The notes: generated by a model from the letters alone, not told the origin. A stretch of DNA of 64,000 bases from Lachnospiraceae bacterium (GCA_015056725.1 SVFS01000007.1:1-64000), one strand, 5' to 3'; shown: positions 18,958 to 28,096, counted from the first letter of the stretch. Translations and numbers: made by a program.

Positions 18958-19938
18958 TTACATTTTGTTATATGTTTCTATGCATACAACCCACATATTA
19001 TTTCCATCAGCACAATTAGCAATGTTAATATTCTTGTATTTTGGATATTCTTTACTATTACATCCAAGATCGTCCGCTGCCCAACGCGATTCGTTTAAAT
19101 CCTCACGAATACCCGAATACATAGACAGATAATCAAAGTTCCAATATCCGTCATTTGTGACAACATCCATAGCATATGCATTTATAGTACCATCACCATT
19201 ATCTACTGCACTACCAATTGGGTACCCTAATGAAATAACGTATGCCTTTGCCTCTGCGTATGTTGCAAAAGTAGGTAAGTTAGATGTAGCAGGAGCACTT
19301 GCCTTTGCTTCAACCTGTACTTCAACCTTTTCATCCACTAAATACTCATCGCTCACATAAGCAATTCCGTCTGCATATTCAATACGATACCAACCTGTTT
19401 CGTTACATTTGCCTGTTACCTTAACTTCATCGTTGGCGGATAATCCTCCAAGCTTTTCGCCATCAGATATAGGAATTGCACGAACATTTACAGTTGACTT
19501 TGCATACTTGGTTGCATCCATTTCTTCGAATGAATAAGTTAACATAGAATTTTCGGCAATTCTTGTGTCTGTTTCACCACATGCACAAGTCGCTGTCTCT
19601 GTTCCGTTAGCTTCATATGTTGCATCTTCGTTTGATACATAGTTTGAGAAGTCGTGACCTGTTGCAGGTACTTCTTCAACGGATGATTCCCCACATTCAC
19701 AAGCAAGTGTTTTCTCACCTGCTTCAAGACATGTAGCTTCTTTTGTGATTGTTTCTGTGAATACATGCTCGTGAGGTGCTTCGGTTTCTTCTGGTGTTGC
19801 TGTTGGCTCTGTTATACTGCCCTCTGTTTCAATAACTGTATCTGCTGTACTTTCTGCCACATTAGCTGAATTTCCACAAGCTACTAATGACGTAGCAGTG
19901 AAAGTAAGCAAAATAATCGTTGCAATTCTTCTTTTCAT
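18958..19938 (-). CDS. Lipoprotein B: same N-terminal architecture as A and C, different C-terminus
   Basis: Lipobox SLVACGNS; Cys-rich repeat plus SH3b. Confidence 0.85.
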   Translation of the reverse strand: MKRRIATIILLTFTATSLVACGNSANVAESTADTVIETEGSITEPTATPEETEAPHEHVFTETITKEATCLEAGEKTLACECGESSVEEVPATGHDFSNYVSNEDATYEANGTETATCACGETDTRIAENSMLTYSFEEMDATKYAKSTVNVRAIPISDGEKLGGLSANDEVKVTGKCNETGWYRIEYADGIAYVSDEYLVDEKVEVQVEAKASAPATSNLPTFATYAEAKAYVISLGYPIGSAVDNGDGTINAYAMDVVTNDGYWNFDYLSMYSGIREDLNESRWAADDLGCNSKEYPKYKNINIANCADGNNMWVVCIETYNKM

Positions 19939-20066
19939 TTTTACTTTCCCCTTCCTCTTTTGTCCGTGTATATATTATCATAAAAACCACGTACTAGTTT
20001 AAAACATTTTGTTTTTGAAATCAATAATAAATAAACCATTCTATATACTGACATTTAGGTGATGAT

Positions 20067-20289
20067 ATGTCAGAAAATGAACCACGTTACCCACATATTA
20101 GGGAATTAAGGGAAGATGCTGATTTATCTCAAGAAGATATTGCTAGTGTATTGAATTGCTCACAAGTAGCATATTCATATTATGAGATAGGCAGACGTGA
20201 TACCCACCGAAATTCTCATTAAGTTAGCAAAGTATTATAACTGCTCTGTTGACTATTTACTGGATCTCACAAATCAAAAGAAACCATAA
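20067..20289 (+). pseudogene. XRE-family regulator, frameshifted
   Basis: MSENEPRYPHIRELREDADLSQEDIASVLNCSQVAYSYYEIGRRD then frame loss (2-nt deletion relative to 26562-26786). Confidence 0.85.
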
Positions 20290-20459
20290 AAAATGCAGTG
20301 CATCAATCATTTGTGATGAACTGCATTTTTTACATATCAATTTTCACACAAGACCATAGTGTCTAAACGCTTCTAGCACAAGTCTTTCTTTTTCTGTTTT
20401 CAACTTTGGAACAATCTCACTAAATACATTCCTAAAAACCGCTATTTGTACGGTTGGAC

Positions 20460-20527
20460 GGCAGTTCGTTTCTACCGCATCGAAGTGGACACGATGCGTT
20501 ATTAGACGAACCATGAAACGAACTGCC
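20460..20527 (-). other. attP-like junction between the two tandem elements
   Basis: GGCAGTTCGTTTC...CGCATCG-TGTCCACTT-CGATGCG-GTA-GAAACGAACTGCC; left half matches 16168-16208, right half matches 27126-27155. Confidence 0.75.
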
Positions 20528-20529
20528 AT

Positions 20530-22158
20530 TTAAAAAGACTGTTCGTCCTCGTCTAGGGCAATTATTGATTCCCACATCGCATCTAGTTTTTTCTGTACAC
20601 TAACAAAACTTTCTGCCCCGTTCATTATTTCCTTTATATTATCAAGGTTATCCAAATATTTATTATATTCTTTCAAATCTATTTTACGATTGTCTTCACT
20701 ATAATAAAGATTGACAACAACCTTGTCACTATAAATATAAACATTTTCTATCAAATATGCAAAAACTTTATCTCTTAATGATGGCTCGTTTAAACTTCCA
20801 ATGAAGCACTCAAGATAAAGCACAACATGCTCTTTCTTCAACGCATATTTTTGCCGATTTCTTTCAGCAATTAATTCATCATTGAATAACCGCTTACGTT
20901 CTTCCAATTCTTGCATTCTTGATTGCGTAGTCTCATTAATAATTCCCATTTCTATCGCTTTCAAGATATTATTAAGTTTTAACTCAACATCCTTAATATT
21001 TGCAAGAATAGTTTTTTCATAGCTATCATCACTGCCAAATTCACGCATATAGTAATCATATACTCTATCGGCAATAATATGTCTCATAGAGGGGTCATTT
21101 ATACATTCTTCGAGAATATGTGCAACAATTCTTTCAATGTCATTCTTCCTAACATTCTTCATATTGCACAAATGCTTTTTGTGATTGTTGCAAGTATAAT
21201 AGTAATATGTTTGACCATTATTACTGCTTGTTCCACTCATTCCACTTAAAGAAGCTCCACACTCTCCGCAAAACAATTTGCCCGTCAACCAAAAGTCAAC
21301 TCCCTCAAGCAAATTACATTTCAATTTTCTTGCAGCACCGCGTCCGCCGTGCTTATTCTTTGCCATTAGGTCTTGGACTTTATCGAAAAGCTCTATATTG
21401 ACAATCTGTGGAAAACCATCTTCCACAATAATGTCCCCCCATTTATACTCTCCTATGTATGAACGATTGCGAAGAGTATGCCATAGGCTTTTTTCTGTAA
21501 ATGCCTTATCTCTTACAGTTTTATAGCCTGCCTTGTTTAATTCATCTGCTATGACTTTCATCGGCTTACCCATAGCATAACTTTCAAAAGCTCTTTGAAT
21601 AATGGGTGCTGTTTCTGGGTCTATTTCATACCTTTGATTAGGCTTACCTATATATCCTAGTATCTTATGTCCATTGTATAAGGCTTTTTCAGCATTATAG
21701 GTAAGACCTCGTGAAACATTCTTGCTATGCTGAATGATGAAATGTTCTGCTAACGCTTCTTCAATTCCCTCTATCAACGCTCTTTCCGCTTCATCCTCAG
21801 GTAAAGACTCCGCAACATATTCAATTTTCACTCCGTATTCTCGCAACCGCCCTTTTGCGATTGCGGAATCTAATCTGTCTCGAGACAACCTATCCGTTTT
21901 CCACAAAATAAGATAGGCAGGTCTTAACCTCTTTGCCTCATCCAACATTTGTTGTAATGCTGGTCTATCTATCCTCGTTCCACTAATTGCTCTATCAGCA
22001 TACTCCCCAACAATGTGAAGTCCATGAGCCTTGCAAAACTTATGAGCTTCTTTTTGCTGTTGCTCGATAGAACAATCCCTCTGTGCATCTGATGAATAAC
22101 GATAATAGCATATCGCATTTGTATTATTATTATGCACAAATCTCTTTGCTCTTGCCAT
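20530..22158 (-). CDS. Large serine recombinase
   Basis: AICYYRYSSDAQRDCSIEQQ, RDRLDSAIAKG, zinc ribbon LFCGECGASLSG...YYTCNNHKKHLCNMKNV, coiled coil. Confidence 0.96.
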   Translation of the reverse strand: MARAKRFVHNNNTNAICYYRYSSDAQRDCSIEQQQKEAHKFCKAHGLHIVGEYADRAISGTRIDRPALQQMLDEAKRLRPAYLILWKTDRLSRDRLDSAIAKGRLREYGVKIEYVAESLPEDEAERALIEGIEEALAEHFIIQHSKNVSRGLTYNAEKALYNGHKILGYIGKPNQRYEIDPETAPIIQRAFESYAMGKPMKVIADELNKAGYKTVRDKAFTEKSLWHTLRNRSYIGEYKWGDIIVEDGFPQIVNIELFDKVQDLMAKNKHGGRGAARKLKCNLLEGVDFWLTGKLFCGECGASLSGMSGTSSNNGQTYYYYTCNNHKKHLCNMKNVRKNDIERIVAHILEECINDPSMRHIIADRVYDYYMREFGSDDSYEKTILANIKDVELKLNNILKAIEMGIINETTQSRMQELEERKRLFNDELIAERNRQKYALKKEHVVLYLECFIGSLNEPSLRDKVFAYLIENVYIYSDKVVVNLYYSEDNRKIDLKEYNKYLDNLDNIKEIMNGAESFVSVQKKLDAMWESIIALDEDEQSF

Positions 22159-22587
22159 AATATATTTTCCTTTCAGATTATCTTTTCCCGTCAAGTTTAT
22201 TATATCACAGACTTGACGGGAGTTCAATTGTTTTACGTCCATCATTAGCCGTTCCATTTTTGTTCCATGTTCCACTTTTTACCCCCAAAAACAATTAATA
22301 TATATTTAAAAATTTTTCCTTACATTATATATATAAAAAAGTGGAAAAATGGAACAAAGCTTGTAAAAGCTTCTAAAGCCCTTATAAATACTGTTTTTAC
22401 GCCGTTCCATTTTTTGTACCATTTTTTAATTTTCCAAAATTCAAAAATGGAATATGGAACAAAATTGATGTAAAATATCTTATTTTATTAATTTTTTATT
22501 AAATATACTCTCAAACTCTTGACAACATTATTCGAACAATTACACTTGCTTTAGATAGATGAGTTAATTAAATTGACTAAGAAAGAA

Positions 22588-22619
22588 ACGGCGTCACTTG
22601 CGTGACGCTATTTCTTTGT
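22588..22619 (-). terminator. Hairpin terminator GCGTCAC-TTGC-GTGACGC
   Basis: Stem flanked by AAAGAAA and TTTCTTT. Confidence 0.65.
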
Positions 22620-22628
22620 AAAAAAGTT

Positions 22629-23015
22629 TTACTTTTTCATCATTCCATATTCAGTTGTTTTTACATTTCTTATAATATAGTCAAAAATCAAATTCACAAT
22701 ACTAGATTGCTCTTTTGTAAAGATAGAACAAGTACACTCTTCTCGAAGTGTTTCAAGATAATCACTTGACAATATACTATTCATATCTACATTAAGTTTA
22801 CTCTTTTCGTATTCTGCAATAATAATCTTCATCATTCGAAATACTACTACACTTAAACCACGCTGTTCTGTCTCATACTTCCGATAACAACCATCTGGCA
22901 AATCAAACAACTTACCAAACTCATCTTGTGTTAGTCCAAGTTCCTTCCTCTTTTTCTTTAAATAAGCTATGGCAACATCCATATCAAAATTAGTACTTAA
23001 TACGTTTTTATCCAT
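22629..23015 (-). CDS. XRE-family HTH regulator
   Basis: LKKKRKELGLTQDEFGKLFDLPDGCYRKYETEQRGLS. Confidence 0.8.
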   Translation of the reverse strand: MDKNVLSTNFDMDVAIAYLKKKRKELGLTQDEFGKLFDLPDGCYRKYETEQRGLSVVVFRMMKIIIAEYEKSKLNVDMNSILSSDYLETLREECTCSIFTKEQSSIVNLIFDYIIRNVKTTEYGMMKK

Positions 23016-23243
23016 ATTATTCCTTCCTTTCATCTGTGAATTTTTTGTTAATTATTCACCCAAACTATTGACAGCCCCTCCTACGCTTGTATACTTGTTT
23101 TAGGTGAATAGATAAGATAAATAAATAAAAAAATATATTTTAAGAAAAGAAGGGACACGCAAGTGTCCCGAAAAACTTAAATTAAAAATTATAGAAAAGA
23201 ATCAAAGAAGATAAGAACAGCCAATAAGTTAAACCAAGAAAAA

Positions 23244-23272
23244 AAGCGTCACGCAAGTGACGCCATTTTTTT
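23244..23272 (-). terminator. Hairpin terminator GCGTCAC-GCAA-GTGACGC
   Basis: Same stem as at 22588, flanked by A- and T-runs, downstream of the relaxase gene. Confidence 0.7.
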
Positions 23273-23288
23273 GTCCTCATAAATAATA

Positions 23289-24566
23289 TTACAAGGAATA
23301 ATCCAACCCTTTAGATATACAACTTTGGTAATTAGGTGAAAGCCGCTCATCCAATACCACTTTTTCATTCAATGGCTTCGATAATTCATATATCTGAATA
23401 GAAACCTCTCGCTTTTTCCGTTCTAAACTTTCTAATCGTTTATCATCCTCTTCTGTGTCTGTTCCATCATCGTATTTGCACATCAATATTTTTATCTGAT
23501 TTTGAATGCGTAATAATTCTTTCTTTGCTTCTTGATATTTCTGTTTTCTGAATAACTCTTGAGAAGCTATACCTGTACTGTCGGCTTTATTATTTTGCGT
23601 TTTTTCTTTGCTTTGCATTTTGTCTCTCCTTTCTGTACTCACAATCGGCTCGGTTTTAGATGCTACTTCATCACATTTTTCAGTAAAAACAATCTTATTT
23701 CCGGGAGTCGATAACAACTCGACTTGAGCAGATTTTTCTTTTTGAAGTTCAATCCATTGTGACATAGGCATAATTGCCTTTTGTTCACGTTCTTTTTTAT
23801 TGCACAATAGCTTCTGTTGTAGTGCATTACGTGTATATTCTTCTCCCAATTTATCCGAGCGTTTTTTATGCTCTTTTCCATCACTATCTCTTACCATAAA
23901 AGTAAAGTGTTCTTTTAACTCCCCATTGCTCTTGTAAAATGTCGCGGAAATACCTTCAAGCAACAAATTATCTTGAAACTCTTTTATACTAATAGAGTCC
24001 GATAAAGCTTTATCGACTTTTACTTTTAATTCATCCAACCAATGATTCCTCTTATTAGTCCAATACTCCCTCTGTGTCTGTTTCTGAACTGCCGGCTCAC
24101 AAATCTCCAACCCGTATTTTTCCATAATTTTATCATTTGCTTGTCTAACATATCTATAATGCCGATTTGTCTTAATGCATCCATTGGATGCTAGGTCATG
24201 ATTTATGACAGCTATATGATTGTGCAAACACTTTCCATCACTGTCTGCATGTGTAATAACCAAACATGGACTATTTGGAAATAATTCGTATGCCAGCTTT
24301 CTTCCCAACTCATTTACACAGCTAATATGCTCTGCATTGTCTACATCAAATTCAGTTGACGGAAAAGATTGAAGCAAAGTGAATGCTTGTACCTTTCTTT
24401 TATGCGCTTTGGTTGTCTCTAATCCATAGTTCAAAAACGTATTATAGTTTCCCAAATCGCAATACATACTTGCCACACGTTCTCCCTTTTGCTGTGCCTT
24501 AGGCGTAATACAATAATGAATCATTCCAAATAAATTTCTGCATTGATATATACTTGTTATAGACAT
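23289..24566 (-). CDS. Relaxase / mobilization nuclease (MobA/VirD2-like)
   Basis: HADSDGKCLHNHIAVINHDLASNG (HxH motif), relaxase N-terminal region. Confidence 0.88.
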   Translation of the reverse strand: MSITSIYQCRNLFGMIHYCITPKAQQKGERVASMYCDLGNYNTFLNYGLETTKAHKRKVQAFTLLQSFPSTEFDVDNAEHISCVNELGRKLAYELFPNSPCLVITHADSDGKCLHNHIAVINHDLASNGCIKTNRHYRYVRQANDKIMEKYGLEICEPAVQKQTQREYWTNKRNHWLDELKVKVDKALSDSISIKEFQDNLLLEGISATFYKSNGELKEHFTFMVRDSDGKEHKKRSDKLGEEYTRNALQQKLLCNKKEREQKAIMPMSQWIELQKEKSAQVELLSTPGNKIVFTEKCDEVASKTEPIVSTERRDKMQSKEKTQNNKADSTGIASQELFRKQKYQEAKKELLRIQNQIKILMCKYDDGTDTEEDDKRLESLERKKREVSIQIYELSKPLNEKVVLDERLSPNYQSCISKGLDYSL

Positions 24567-24895
24567 TGATTCACTACCTTTCTTATGGACTCAAGAACTT
24601 GTTGCATAGCATTTATTTCATGAATTAGTGACCCTTGATAATTTCCTCTATTACAAGCTCTTGCAATCTGATTTACATTTATACCAATTTTTGCAATCAG
24701 CATATTCAAATTGCATATAGCCTTAATGGTATCATTATCCCACCGAATCACTTTCGCACTCTCTTTATTTGACACCCCTGCATGGATATATTGACGAATC
24801 AAAGCAGAACGCGAAATCTGTAAATTCCTTGCTATTATATCAAGTTTATTTCTTTCCTCGTCAGACAGTCTTATTCTAACCGATGATGTTACCAT
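24557..24895 (-). CDS. mobC: Plasmid mobilization relaxosome protein MobC
   Basis: SSVRIRLSDEERNKLDIIARNLQISRSALIRQYI...NLNMLIAKIGINVNQIARACN. Confidence 0.9.
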   Translation of the reverse strand: MVTSSVRIRLSDEERNKLDIIARNLQISRSALIRQYIHAGVSNKESAKVIRWDNDTIKAICNLNMLIAKIGINVNQIARACNRGNYQGSLIHEINAMQQVLESIRKVVNQCL

Positions 24896-24979
24896 AATAT
24901 AAACCATCCTTTCTTCATATATGCTTATTATACCACATTGTTATTTTTTTAACAATCTCATAAGTGAATATTCTTACCA

Positions 24980-25195
24980 TAGAACCCGTGATTCCAGCAT
25001 GGTGGAAAACAACATTCCGGATAATTGCCAATCGGTTTTCTAACCACCTAACAGCACGAACATCTATACCGGAATATTCACATGATAATCTTTTTTCTGC
25101 CTGACTCACTTTTGCAAGCATGCAAAATGTGGTACATTTTACCGCTTGCAAAGGGAGTAACCTCCCCTTTGAACCCCTTTTTGTAGTTTTTCTCA
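24980..25195 (-). other. Candidate oriT region
   Basis: Upstream of mobC; inverted repeats CAAAGGGGAG/CTCCCTTTG and AAAATGT-ACC-ACATTTT. Confidence 0.5.
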
Positions 25196-25198
25196 AAA

Positions 25199-25230
25199 AA
25201 TAAGCAGGTTTTCAAACCTGCTTATCTTAC
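25199..25230. terminator. Hairpin terminator ATAAGCAGGTTT-TC-AAACCTGCTTAT
   Basis: Perfect 12-bp stem, A-run on one side. Confidence 0.65.
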
Positions 25231-25253
25231 ATTTATTCTTTACTTCTATGATA

Positions 25254-25385
25254 CTAAATCTTCTTAACCATACTTTGTTCTTCTTCATTAGCAGAGATTG
25301 CTCCACATCCTGCTAATACACTCATAATTAAACTAGATAATAATAAAATGCTTATTCTTTTCTTTATATCTTTTACTTTCATTTT
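25254..25385 (-). pseudogene. Truncated N-terminus of partner lipoprotein
   Basis: MKVKDIKKRISILLLSSLIMSVLAGCGAISANEEEQSMV then divergence from the 17900-18886 protein. Confidence 0.8.
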
Positions 25386-25460
25386 GAATCGCCTCCCCGA
25401 AATTTTCAAACGGCTCCATAGCGTGTTGCTAGGAGCCGTTTTGTTCATGTTGTGTTATAA

Positions 25461-26432
25461 TTATCTACAGTACGCTCTCTCTGTGATAACAGTCCAATGA
25501 TAACCTTCAGCGGTTTTAGCGATTTTAACGATGCTGACAATGTCTTCTTTATAAATAGAACCACCAGCAAGAGCCTCGCCGACATCACGAGATGTATTGA
25601 AGTCTGCTAATCTAGCCTCAAATTCATGTTCCCATGATTCATCATGCCCGGCATTATCTGAAACACTAATACGATAAGTCGTCGCTGTGCCATCGCCATT
25701 ATTTACAGCGCTGCAGATAGGATACCCTAATGAAATTGCGTGTGCCTTTACTTCTGCGTATGTTGCAAAAGTAGGTAAGTTAGATGTAGAAGATGCAGGC
25801 GCACTTGCCTTTGCTTCAACCTTCTCATCCACCAAATATTCATCACTTACATAAGCGATTCCGTCTGAATATTCAATACGATACCAACCTGTTTCGTTGC
25901 ATTTGCCTGTCACCCTAACCTCGTCGTTTGTTGATAAGCTACCAAGGTTCTCGCCATCTGAATTAGGAAGTGAACGAACATTTACAGTAGACTTGGTATA
26001 CTTAGTTGCATCCATTTCTTCGAATGAATAAGTTAACATAGAACCTTCAGCGGTGCGAGTATCTGTTTCATCACAGTTGCTACACTTTGCTGTCTCTGTG
26101 CCGTCTGCTTCATATGTTGCATCTTCGTTTGATACATAGTTTGAGAAGTCATGACCTGTTGCAGGAACTTCTTCAACTGATGATTCTCCACATTCACAAG
26201 CAAGTGTCTTCTCGCCTGCTTCAAGGCATGTAGCTTCTTTTGTGATTGTTTCTGTGAACACATGCTCGTGAGGAGCTTCTGTCTGTTCTGGTGTTGTTGG
26301 CTCTGTTATACTGCCCTCTGTTTCAATAACTGTATCTGCTGTACTCTCTGCCACATTTGCAGAATTTCCACAAGCTACTAATGATGTAGCGGTAAAAGCA
26401 AGCAAAATAATCGTTGCAATTCTTCTTTTCAT
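25461..26432 (-). CDS. Lipoprotein C: same architecture as A and B, third C-terminal variant
   Basis: Lipobox SLVACGNS; Cys-rich repeat, SH3b, divergent last ~75 aa. Confidence 0.85.
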   Translation of the reverse strand: MKRRIATIILLAFTATSLVACGNSANVAESTADTVIETEGSITEPTTPEQTEAPHEHVFTETITKEATCLEAGEKTLACECGESSVEEVPATGHDFSNYVSNEDATYEADGTETAKCSNCDETDTRTAEGSMLTYSFEEMDATKYTKSTVNVRSLPNSDGENLGSLSTNDEVRVTGKCNETGWYRIEYSDGIAYVSDEYLVDEKVEAKASAPASSTSNLPTFATYAEVKAHAISLGYPICSAVNNGDGTATTYRISVSDNAGHDESWEHEFEARLADFNTSRDVGEALAGGSIYKEDIVSIVKIAKTAEGYHWTVITERAYCR

Positions 26433-26561
26433 TTTTACTTTCCCCTTCCTCTTTTATCCTTGTATATATTATCACAAAAATCACATACTAGTTTAAAACA
26501 TTTTGTTTTAGAAGTCAACAACAAATAAACCCTTTTTATATACTGACATTGAGGTGATGTT

Positions 26562-26786
26562 ATGTCAGAAAATGAAATTAGATTTCCTCACATTCGAGAA
26601 TTACGGGAAGATGCTGATTTATCACAAGCCGATATGGCAAAGATATTAAACTGCTCACAAGTCGCATATTCTTACTACGAAATTGGAAAACGCGATATTC
26701 CAACAGAAATACTCATTAACTTAGCAAAGTATCATAATTGCTCTGTTGACTATTTGTTGGGACTTACAAATCAAAAGAAACCATAA
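26562..26786 (+). CDS. XRE-family regulator (intact), divergent from lipoprotein C
   Basis: MSENEIRFPHIRELREDADLSQADMAKILNCSQVAYSYYEIGKRDIPTEILINLAKYHNCSVDYLLGLT. Confidence 0.9.
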   Translation: MSENEIRFPHIRELREDADLSQADMAKILNCSQVAYSYYEIGKRDIPTEILINLAKYHNCSVDYLLGLTNQKKP

Positions 26787-26839
26787 AAAATGCAGTACAT
26801 CAATTATTTATGATGAACTGCATTTTTTCATATCATTTT

Positions 26840-27151
26840 TTAAACAAGACCATAATGCTTAAACGCTTCAAGCACCAGCCTTTCTTTTTCTGTTTTCAGT
26901 TCTGGAACAATCTCACATTTTGCTCCAAACTCTAATTTTTGTATTCTACATTTGCTTTTTACTTGCGTAATACTTGATTTGCTAACTTTTACCCCATGAT
27001 TAACTTCAATCCACTCTTGAAGTAGTGCAAAAGTCAATTTAGTTGGTTTTTGGGGAACATCTTTAGTTTTTGTTGAAACTATCACACTAAAGACATTCCT
27101 AAAAACCGCTATTTGTGCGGTTGGACGGCAGTTCGTTTCTACCGCATCGAG
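26840..27151 (-). other. ORF without obvious start beginning at the element boundary; resembles the C-terminal extension of clostridial RlmD/RumA
   Basis: KPTKLTFALLQEWIEVNHGVKVSKSSITQVKSKCRI...EKERLVLEAFKHYGLV; deleted version at 20344-20459. Confidence 0.45.
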
Positions 27152-27488
27152 TGGATTAGGCGGGAGTCGAACCCGCGTCCAAAAGCCCATTCCCTGTACT
27201 TCTACTATCATAGTTGATTTTTTGACATTCCCTCCCTCACACGGGAACCAACACCCTTGTGAGTTCAGTAGCTTCATGATACACCCATACGCGCAAAGCT
27301 TAACGCATGTCGTTTCTCACATAGTCGATGCCAGACTCTTAATGTGTGAGTGCACTAAGGCTGACAGCTGCCATTAGGCAGCGTATGCTAATTTATTATC
27401 AGCGTTTATATTTAGATTTGCCATTTAACGCATTGCATGCGGATAGCTTCTCCAGCTGCAAGACCCCTGTCGAAACCTTTACTAACCC
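27152..27488 (-). ncRNA. ssrA: Transfer-messenger RNA (tmRNA), tag peptide ANLNINADNKLAYAA
   Basis: GGGTTAGTAAAGGTTTCGACAGGGG ... GGACGCGGGTTCGACTCCCGCCTAATCCA; tag ORF GCAAATCTAAATATAAACGCTGATAATAAATTAGCATACGCTGCCTAA. Confidence 0.96.
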
Positions 27489-27631
27489 GGATATTCATTT
27501 TCACAACTGACATCAAACATATCTCAACATCTGTTGCTTATACAGTATATTACACCACCGATTTATCCGTCAATAAACCGGCGGTGTACTTTTTCATAAC
27601 TTTTTATAAATTTTTGAAGCATCTTACAATG

Positions 27632-28096
27632 TTACAGATTTCGAATTTTGAATTCTCGCTCTGTCTCCCGCTTCATATCTTTCTTGGCAATGGCATCACG
27701 TTTATCATACAGCTTTTTACCCTTTGCAAGTCCAAGCTCTACTTTTGCACGGCCATCTTTGAAATACACCTGTAAAGGTACAAGTGCATACCCTTTTTCA
27801 GTAAGCTTGCCATTTAATTTCATGATTTCCTGTTTATGAAGCAACATTTTCTTAGGACGAAGCGGGTCTCTGTTAAAAATATTCCCTTTTTCATATGGGC
27901 TGATATTCATCCCATAAACAAACGCTTCACCATTCTCAATACGGGCATGACTTTCTTTAATGCTACATTTTCCCATACGAAGCGATTTTACTTCTGTTCC
28001 ATGAAGCACAATTCCTGCCTCGTATTTTTCCTCAATAAAGAAATCATGATATGCTTTTTTATTATTTGCTACAAGCTTCATTCCTTCTTTTGCCAT
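27632..28096 (-). CDS. smpB: SsrA-binding protein
   Basis: [50 protein letters not shown]. Confidence 0.98.
   Translation of the reverse strand: MAKEGMKLVANNKKAYHDFFIEEKYEAGIVLHGTEVKSLRMGKCSIKESHARIENGEAFVYGMNISPYEKGNIFNRDPLRPKKMLLHKQEIMKLNGKLTEKGYALVPLQVYFKDGRAKVELGLAKGKKLYDKRDAIAKKDMKRETEREFKIRNL

Larger units (their letters stand above)
16165..27155. mobile_element. Tandem pair of serine-recombinase integrative elements inserted at the 3' end of ssrA
   Basis: TCCA cores with matching arms at 16168-16171, 20486-20489 and 27152-27155; recombinase, relaxase and MobC inside. Confidence 0.8.

Noticed and set aside
20344-20529. 61-aa ORF spanning the att junction as a confirmed gene
   Set aside because: Frame covers inverted att arms and a deleted RlmD-tail-like fragment; kept only as a possibility within a finding.
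24915-25196. 93-aa minus ORF upstream of mobC
   Set aside because: Sequence is rich in inverted repeats typical of oriT; no convincing protein-like features.
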